Source: Actinomycetota bacterium (GTDB lineage: Bacteria > Actinomycetota > Actinomycetes > Streptosporangiales > Streptosporangiaceae). Taken from it: a stretch of DNA of 64,000 nucleotides. The stretch lies in contig DAHVDE010000118.1 of assembly GCA_027313705.1 (NCBI GenBank), positions 124,001-188,000 of the forward strand, in the 5' to 3' direction. The notes under the pieces were generated by a model, which was not told the DNA's origin, did no database searches, and saw only the letters and a program-made list of their open reading frames with translations. The first letter of the stretch is position 1; each line of letters starts with the position of its first letter. The position numbers were made by a program, and so were the translations under genes. Below, one piece after another: positions 58,885 through 64,000 of the stretch.

Positions 58885-60140
58885 CCGTCACCAGGCCTGT
58901 GCTCATGATGGGCTGGAACCAGCACTGGCTGACCGCACTGGACGAACTGCTGCCTGACGGCAGTGTCGTAGTCGTCGAGGAACCTGACGTCTACCAGGGC
59001 AAGCACATCGCCGCCCGCTGGTCAGGACATCCAGTAGTCAGGGAAGTCCTTTTCGCCGAATACCAGCAGACCGACCGTTTCCTCGACGTAGTGACCCGCC
59101 AGCACGCCCGCGAGCCGGTCCGGTGCGTCCTGCCCGCGCTTGAGTACTCGGTGGAGGCGGCCGCGCAGGCTGCACTCGAACTCGGCTTGCCAGGGGCCGG
59201 AGCAGTCGCCGCCCGCATCTTCCGCGACAAAATCGCCCAGATCACTACCTGCCAGCGGGCTGGCATCGCCGTCCCGCGATTCGCTGAGATCAACGACGCC
59301 GCCGGCGTCGCCGCCTTCGGCGGCGACGAACCGTTCGTGCTCAAGCCCGCGAACCGACAGGCCAGCCTCGGGGTCGTAATCGTGCGTCCGGGTGACGACC
59401 CAGAACAGACATGGCAGGAGTGCGTCGGCGCCGACGAAGGCCCGCAACTCGCCCGCCGCGACCTCCGGTGGCGGTACCTGGCAGAAGAATTCGTAGCCGG
59501 ACCTGAGTACAGTGTCGAGGCACTGGTCACCAGCGGCGAGATCGTGTTTGCCAACGTGACAGCCAAACGCGTTCACCCAGGGCGCTACCCCGTCGAGGCA
59601 GGTCATGTCGTTCCGGCGCCCGCCGGTCCTGGCGTCGCCGAACTGCCTGCCCTGATGCAGGAACTGGTCCGTGCGACCGGGTTCGGCACCGGACTGCTGC
59701 ACGGCGAGTGGATCATCAGCGATGGGACACCGGTGTTCGTGGAGTGTGCCGCCCGCCCGGCCGGAGACTGGATCTTCGACCTGATCGACCTGGTGACCGG
59801 CGTCAATTTGTACGACGCCGCCGTCCGCGCGCTCGGTGGGCAGGACCCCTTGACACGCCGCAGGCACACCGGCTGTACGGCGGCGGCCGCCGTACGGTTC
59901 GGGTTTCCCGCCGAGCCTGGCACGGTCACCGACGTGTCCGGCGTCGATGCGGCCAGCAGCGCGCCTGGTGTGGTCCGGGTACCGCATGTGCCGGCGGCCG
60001 GGGATGAGATCAGGTCGCTCGGATCGTCCTGGGGTCGGCTGGCAGCCGTGATCGCGACAGGCATGGACCAGGCTGATGCCGAGGCGGCGGCAGTCGCCAG
60101 CCTTGACAAGATCACCGTGACGATGCGGCCTTACAGGTAA
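58881..60140 (+). CDS. ATP-grasp ligase 4
   Basis: A 419-residue ATP-grasp enzyme. FVLKPANRQASLGV is the nucleotide loop and EEFVAGPEYSVEALV the hinge. In the metal site the usual Glu-x-Asn-x-Arg is VECAARPAGD, with Ala for Asn, as in some dipeptide-type ligases. It differs clearly from ligases 1-3 and is closer to ligase 5. It forms an amide from a carboxylate using ATP; the partner may be the acid produced by the upstream Rieske/cupin/adenylation genes. Translation is coupled to the MFS exporter. Confidence 0.87.
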   Translation: MTVTRPVLMMGWNQHWLTALDELLPDGSVVVVEEPDVYQGKHIAARWSGHPVVREVLFAEYQQTDRFLDVVTRQHAREPVRCVLPALEYSVEAAAQAALELGLPGAGAVAARIFRDKIAQITTCQRAGIAVPRFAEINDAAGVAAFGGDEPFVLKPANRQASLGVVIVRPGDDPEQTWQECVGADEGPQLARRDLRWRYLAEEFVAGPEYSVEALVTSGEIVFANVTAKRVHPGRYPVEAGHVVPAPAGPGVAELPALMQELVRATGFGTGLLHGEWIISDGTPVFVECAARPAGDWIFDLIDLVTGVNLYDAAVRALGGQDPLTRRRHTGCTAAAAVRFGFPAEPGTVTDVSGVDAASSAPGVVRVPHVPAAGDEIRSLGSSWGRLAAVIATGMDQADAEAAAVASLDKITVTMRPYR

Positions 60141-60190
60141 GTTGCCAGGTCATGACGGCTGACCGCGGCCGGTTCGTGCAGGCGGTTCAG

Positions 60191-61591
60191 TCAGCCGCAC
60201 GCTTCGGCGATGACCGCCGCCAGTTCGCTGATGCAGGACCGGAACGCGTTGGCAGGCGGGCGGCCATAGCCGACGACGATCGCGTGCGGATGGGCAGGGT
60301 CGGGTTCGTGCCAGTACTCCTCAATCGTGTGCAACAACAGCCCGCGCCGCCTGGCGGCGGCGAGTACCGCCCGTGCCTGTGTCTCGCCTGGCAGCGTCAC
60401 CAGGGCATGCATTCCGGCTGCAATCCCGGTGACCGCTGCCTGCGGCACATCCCTGGCCAGCACCCGCGCCAGGTAGTCCCTTCGCCCCCGGTATTCGACT
60501 CGCATGCGCCGGACATGCCGATCAAGGGCGCCCGAGTTGATGAAGTCGGCTAGGACAAGCTGCTCAAGTGCGGCGTTGCCCCGGTCGAGCCACTCCCTGA
60601 TACCAACCGCCAGCGGGCGGATGGCTGCCGGAAGCGCGATCCAGCCGAGGCGCAGCGCGGGAGCGAGTGTCTTGCTGGCCGTGCCCACGTAGAGGACCCG
60701 GTCTGCGGCCATTTGCTGAAGGGACCCGACCGGCCGCCGGTCGAACCTGAACTCGCCGTCGTAGTCATCTTCGATGATGAGCGCATCGCGCTGGCGTGCC
60801 CACTCAGTCAGCGCGTTCCGCCGGGCTGGGGACAACGTGACGCCAAGCGGGTACTGGTGCGCCGGCGTCACGATCACCGCTTGCACGTCGAGCGATTTCA
60901 GCGCCGCGACCTGAACGCCTTCGCCGTCGCAGGGCACACCGGCGATCCGGAGGCCGGAACTGGCGACCAGTTCCCTGTATCTCGGCGCGCACGGGTCCTC
61001 CATCGCCACGGCGCGCGCACCGCTGAGCCGCAGTACCTCGCAGATCAGCCGAAGCGCCTGGGTGAATCCCGAGCAGATCATGAGTCCTTCCGGGCTGGCC
61101 AGTACGCCGCGAGCGCGGCCGAGGTAGGAGGTCAGTGCCCGGCGAAGCTCGATCGTGCCCTGGCTGCTGCCGTAGCCGAAGGCGTCGGGGGGCAGTCGCT
61201 GGAACACAGAACGGGTGGTGCGCACCCACGCCTGACGGGGAAAGCTGGAACTGTCTGGCGATCCTGGCCGCAAGTCCCAGCGCGCTGCCCGGCCGGGTTC
61301 GGCCGCAGCCGGCGTCTCCGCAGCCGGCGGCACCCAGATCACCTCGCTGACGGCCCCAGGCCGCAACGTGATGTAACCTTCCGCCGCAAGCTGCGCGTAC
61401 GCTCCCGCGATGGTGCCACGGGCGACGCCGAGGTCGTGGGCAAGCGCTCGCGTCGACGGCAGGCGGGCGTTGACGACGAGCCGGCCGTCGCAAATGGCCT
61501 GCCGGATGGCTCGCTCGACATCACGGCCGAGTGAACCCCTGTGGCTCAGCTCCACGCACAGGTCCACCGAACTGGACCATTCATCTGCCAT
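60191..61591 (-). CDS. MocR/PdxR-type GntR regulator with aminotransferase-like domain
   Basis: A 466-residue regulator: N-terminal GntR winged helix (residues about 15-80; RLPSTRALAHDLGVARGTI) and an aminotransferase-like PLP domain (DAFGYGSSQGTIELRRALTSYL; PLP Lys in YVGTASKTLAPALRLGW; EDDYDGEFRFDRRP). MocR proteins sense PLP or an amino-acid-PLP adduct and bind direct repeats. Matching repeats lie over its own start (61570-61604) and before the MFS/ligase-4 operon. It therefore likely controls both ligase operons and itself. Confidence 0.9.
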   Translation of the reverse strand: MADEWSSSVDLCVELSHRGSLGRDVERAIRQAICDGRLVVNARLPSTRALAHDLGVARGTIAGAYAQLAAEGYITLRPGAVSEVIWVPPAAETPAAAEPGRAARWDLRPGSPDSSSFPRQAWVRTTRSVFQRLPPDAFGYGSSQGTIELRRALTSYLGRARGVLASPEGLMICSGFTQALRLICEVLRLSGARAVAMEDPCAPRYRELVASSGLRIAGVPCDGEGVQVAALKSLDVQAVIVTPAHQYPLGVTLSPARRNALTEWARQRDALIIEDDYDGEFRFDRRPVGSLQQMAADRVLYVGTASKTLAPALRLGWIALPAAIRPLAVGIREWLDRGNAALEQLVLADFINSGALDRHVRRMRVEYRGRRDYLARVLARDVPQAAVTGIAAGMHALVTLPGETQARAVLAAARRRGLLLHTIEEYWHEPDPAHPHAIVVGYGRPPANAFRSCISELAAVIAEACG

Positions 61592-61604
61592 CGATCTGGA
61601 GCAT
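61570..61604. promoter_or_regulatory. MocR-type direct-repeat operator, copy 2
   Basis: AACTGGACC (61570-61578), 17 bases, CTGGAGCAT (61596-61604). It straddles the mocR start codon (61589-61591) and ends 34 bp before ATG 61639 of ligase 5, exactly the distance seen from copy 1 to the MFS start (57604). Another GGACC follows at 61610-61614. Confidence 0.8.
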
Positions 61605-61638
61605 ACATTGGACCTCCTGCACTCGTAGCGTGAGCGTC

Positions 61639-62889
61639 ATGACAAAGACCACACTGCTCATCGCGGGCAGTACCGTCATCACTAGCTGGGGTCGTGATCA
61701 GATCCGCAGGCTCAGTGAACAGGCCAGGCGCCGCGACGTCTGGCTCATCGGCGCAGACTCGCCGCAGAACCTGGCGAAGGCCTCGCAGGACGAACTTGCC
61801 CAGGTCGACGAGATCCTGCCGCTCGACGTCAACGACCCGCAGGCATGCCTTGACTGGGCGAAGTCGGCTGCCCCTGCAGGCCTCAGCGCGGTGCTGACTA
61901 TCCGTGAGCTCGCGGTCTACTCGACCGCGCTCATGGCCGGGCAACTCGGGCTGGCCGGGAATGACCCGGAGGCGGTCTTGCGCATCAGGAACAAGGATCT
62001 GTGCCGGACCAGGCTGCGGGAAGCCGGCTTTCGCCAGCCAGTCACGGCACTGGGACGGACCGGCGACGATGCACGCCTCTTCATGAAGGAGCACGGACCT
62101 GGTCCATGGATCATCAAGCCGCGGGACGGCTTGGCCAGCCTGGGCGTCTCGCTAATCCGGGGCGATGACGACATAGAGCCTGCACTGGCCAGGCTGGCGA
62201 TGACGCCGCCTGGCGCATTCGGCTCGCTGTCATCGGACGCGCCGTTCCTGATCGAGACGTTCGTGGCGGGAGCGGAGTACTCCGCCGAGGGCGTCATGGT
62301 CGGGGGAACCGCCAGGGTACTCGCGCTCACGCAGAAGAGGACCGCTGCCGGCTTCATCGAGACAGGGCACCGCGTCCCCGCCTCGCTGAGCACGGCCGTG
62401 GAAGATGCGGCCACGCGAGCAGTGACCGGGGCACTGCGTGAGGCCGGGATTACCAGAGGTATTTTCCACGTCGAGTTCTGGGTGAACGACGACGGCATCG
62501 TGATCGGCGAACTACATGACCGGCCGGGCGGAGACTACATTCACCTGCTGGTCGAATACGCTCGCCTGGGTCTTGAACTCTACGGCATGCTCGTCGACGA
62601 CCTGCTCGGCCGTGACCCTGGCCCGGTGCCAGCTCTCACCCGCGCAGCGGCGGCCGAGTTCCTGGTCTGCCCGCCCGGCCACCTCACGGCCGTCTCCGGG
62701 TGGAACGAGCTAAAGACCGACCCGGCCGTACTGACCTGCGACCTGAGCATCGCTCCGGGCGACTCGGTCGCGCCGGTGACCGATTCGTGGGGGCGGCAGG
62801 GTCTGTTTGTCGTCGGCGGCAACAGTCCCGAGGAGGTAGATTCGCTCGCCAGCCGGCTGCGCGATGGCGTCGCCTTCACCGTCGCCTAG
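61639..62889 (+). CDS. ATP-grasp ligase 5
   Basis: A 416-residue ATP-grasp ligase divergent from mocR. WIIKPRDGLASLGV, IETFVAGAEYSAEGV and, at the metal site, IGELHDRPGGD (His in place of the usual Asn). The N-terminal part (LLIAGSTVITSWG) is Rossmann-like. Start ATG 61639 (GTG 61630 is possible); no clear ribosome site, so leaderless translation is conceivable. The shared operator with the MFS/ligase-4 operon implies that ligases 4 and 5 act in one pathway. Confidence 0.87.
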   Translation: MTKTTLLIAGSTVITSWGRDQIRRLSEQARRRDVWLIGADSPQNLAKASQDELAQVDEILPLDVNDPQACLDWAKSAAPAGLSAVLTIRELAVYSTALMAGQLGLAGNDPEAVLRIRNKDLCRTRLREAGFRQPVTALGRTGDDARLFMKEHGPGPWIIKPRDGLASLGVSLIRGDDDIEPALARLAMTPPGAFGSLSSDAPFLIETFVAGAEYSAEGVMVGGTARVLALTQKRTAAGFIETGHRVPASLSTAVEDAATRAVTGALREAGITRGIFHVEFWVNDDGIVIGELHDRPGGDYIHLLVEYARLGLELYGMLVDDLLGRDPGPVPALTRAAAAEFLVCPPGHLTAVSGWNELKTDPAVLTCDLSIAPGDSVAPVTDSWGRQGLFVVGGNSPEEVDSLASRLRDGVAFTVA

Positions 62890-63049
62890 CCCGGCGACCA
62901 GCTCAGCCTGCGCTGATCGCCTTTCGTGCCTGCCTGCAACCTCGGCGACTGCCTCCCTGACTTCGCGTTGTCAGCGTCATCCGGGCGGCTGGGAGCGATC
63001 GGCCGGCGCGGCTTGCGCGCCGGATCCTTCCGGCGGTCCCGGCTCGCCC

Positions 63050-63526
63050 CCTTCCCGCCTGCTCACGCTGCTGCGGGCGGCGCCGGCCACCGGCCCGGCG
63101 CCAGGACCGGAGGACTGGTACGCGAACCTGCTGTGGATCGACGGCCGCAAGTGCCTGCTGCTGACCCACGCCGGCACGCTGTTCTCCGTCTTCGAGCCTG
63201 ACGTGCCCGCGGCGGGCCTGCGTGACACCCGCCGTGCCGTGGCCGCGCTGATCGGCCGGGAACTCGCCCGCGAGGATCTGCCGACCGCCACATTCGGCGC
63301 GCCTGCCCAGGACGAGCTGATCATCGCCGCGACCGCCGACCGCAGCGTCCTGGGCTGCATGAACGACATGGCATTCCTGTGCGGTCACCAGATCGCTCAG
63401 TCCGGCGGCCTGGCCCGCACCGACCTCGCCGAGCTGAACCAGTCGCTGCGCCGCAACATCAACAGCGCCCGCGGCTACCAGCGGCCAATCGACCTGACCG
63501 CCCAGCGCGCGTCCCAGCTCAGCTAG
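63050..63526 (+). CDS. DUF6933-like protein, 5' end unclear
   Basis: From about 63110 the frame reads DWYANLLWIDGRKCLLLTHAGTLFS and on to SVLGCMNDMAFLCGH and SARGYQRPIDL, matching a family of small uncharacterised proteins (DUF6933). The expected N-terminus (a short LRxTxKLL segment) is only weakly visible as SRLLTLLRAAPATG, with no ATG, GTG or TTG in front of it before the ligase-5 stop region. Either a CTG start is used or the gene has lost its beginning. Function unknown. Confidence 0.55.
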   Translation, partial: PSRLLTLLRAAPATGPAPGPEDWYANLLWIDGRKCLLLTHAGTLFSVFEPDVPAAGLRDTRRAVAALIGRELAREDLPTATFGAPAQDELIIAATADRSVLGCMNDMAFLCGHQIAQSGGLARTDLAELNQSLRRNINSARGYQRPIDLTAQRASQLS

Positions 63527-64000
63527 GCTCGCCTGCCGGGCCTGAACGCCACGGCCGGTCCCGGCCGCGTCCGATCGGCGACACCGTGCACGCCCATCCG
63601 GCGAGCCGGCGGCGCGGCCAGCTGCGTGTCAGCCCTCAGCCAGGAGCAAGTTCTCCGAACTCGCCTGCGACCCGCGCGAGCCATTCCGCGTCACCCCGCA
63701 GATCGTGCCCGCCCGCCGCTCGGTTATCGCGCTCCCCTGCCGGGAGTTCCGCCCTGTCCCGGTCATCTCGCTCGCCGACGACAGCGGCGAACGCGGCGGC
63801 GGTCCAACCTCCAGCTCCCGGCCGTCCCCGGCCCGGCGCCGTCCGGCACTCAGTTGCCGGCTTTCATGTTGCCCGGGCCTACCCCGGCCGCGGCCGCTCA
63901 CCGGCCCGCCCAGGTCGCGATAAGCCCGTCCAGCGCTGATTTCCCCCGCCGGCCAGCCGGGCCATGAGCCCGGCGGCCTCCGCCACGCCCATCCGGGCAG
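63527..64000. other. Window end, no confident gene
   Basis: Open frames on both strands are explained by the very high GC content. A minus-strand frame entering from the right edge (MGVAEAAGLMARLAGGG near 63990) may be the end or a piece of a gene outside the window, but cannot be supported here. Confidence 0.35.

Noticed and set aside
63626..63967. Pro/Arg-rich frames at the right edge
   Set aside because: Low-complexity translation with no start signal; indistinguishable from GC-driven noise.

Overview
The window is GC-rich, tightly packed DNA from an actinomycete. This is supported by codon use, a mycofactocin locus, an NDMA-dependent alcohol dehydrogenase, Tat and lipobox signals, GTG starts and many 4-base start/stop overlaps. 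A member of the Streptosporangiales or a related order is likely, but the genus cannot be fixed from sequence alone. No rRNA, tRNA, CRISPR array, phage genes or intact insertion sequence were seen; the only mobile-element trace is an IS30-type transposase fragment near 51.7 kb.

Layout. 0-6.5 kb: a partial LacI regulator with two operators, small proteins including one built of 21-residue repeats, a GH65 glycoside phosphorylase and a DUF4232 lipoprotein. 6.5-13.4 kb: a mycofactocin locus with overlapping mftA-B-C-SDR-mftF-mftD, divergent mftR and an NDMA-dependent alcohol dehydrogenase; no mftE is present here. 13.7-19.0 kb: a ParB-like regulator, a DUF1254/DUF1214 protein, nth, a CopD-like membrane protein and a run of decayed genes (GH3, DUF6916, ECF41 sigma factor, AhpD/CMD). 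19.4-23.4 kb: a trimethylamine-dehydrogenase-like flavoprotein and a membrane protein whose SCO-like domain has lost its cysteines.

23.5-42.9 kb is the most interesting block. It opens with an EPSP-synthase paralogue, an iPGM-like mutase and a CTP-synthase-C-terminal-like amidotransferase, the trio known from the arseno-organic cluster of Streptomyces coelicolor/lividans. These are followed by two cysteine-rich small proteins, an M28 peptidase, a small LuxR-type regulator, a CxxC-less AhpD-like protein, three ATP-grasp ligases, two CelD-type GNAT proteins, a heterodimeric ABC exporter, a YtkA-like lipoprotein, a class I aminotransferase, a metal-sensing ArsR and a CoA-disulfide-reductase-type flavoprotein typical of ars loci. 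Several of these proteins end in Cys-Cys, encoded by a recurring NTGCTGCTGA gene junction. My working model is an organo-arsenical or other thiophilic product: a C-As bond is made by the trio, the keto acid is aminated, and ATP-grasp ligases build amide bonds, perhaps on a Cys-rich carrier peptide. This is inference; no arsenate reductase, arsenite pump or ArsM is visible in the window.

43-51.4 kb is mostly ordinary: a DUF885 peptidase, a phosphodiester glycosidase, an MFS transporter, a NUDIX hydrolase, a NYN/LOTUS protein and an S9 peptidase. 52-63.5 kb is a second biosynthetic island: an unrecognised 617-residue protein behind a consensus promoter, a Rieske protein, a cupin with a cysteine-rich tail, an acyl-adenylating enzyme fused to a methyltransferase, a thioesterase, an MFS exporter, two more ATP-grasp ligases and a MocR regulator. 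An identical spaced direct-repeat operator (AACTGGACC-N17-CTGGAGCAT) lies before both the MFS/ATP-grasp pair and the mocR/ATP-grasp intergenic region, tying these genes into one regulon.
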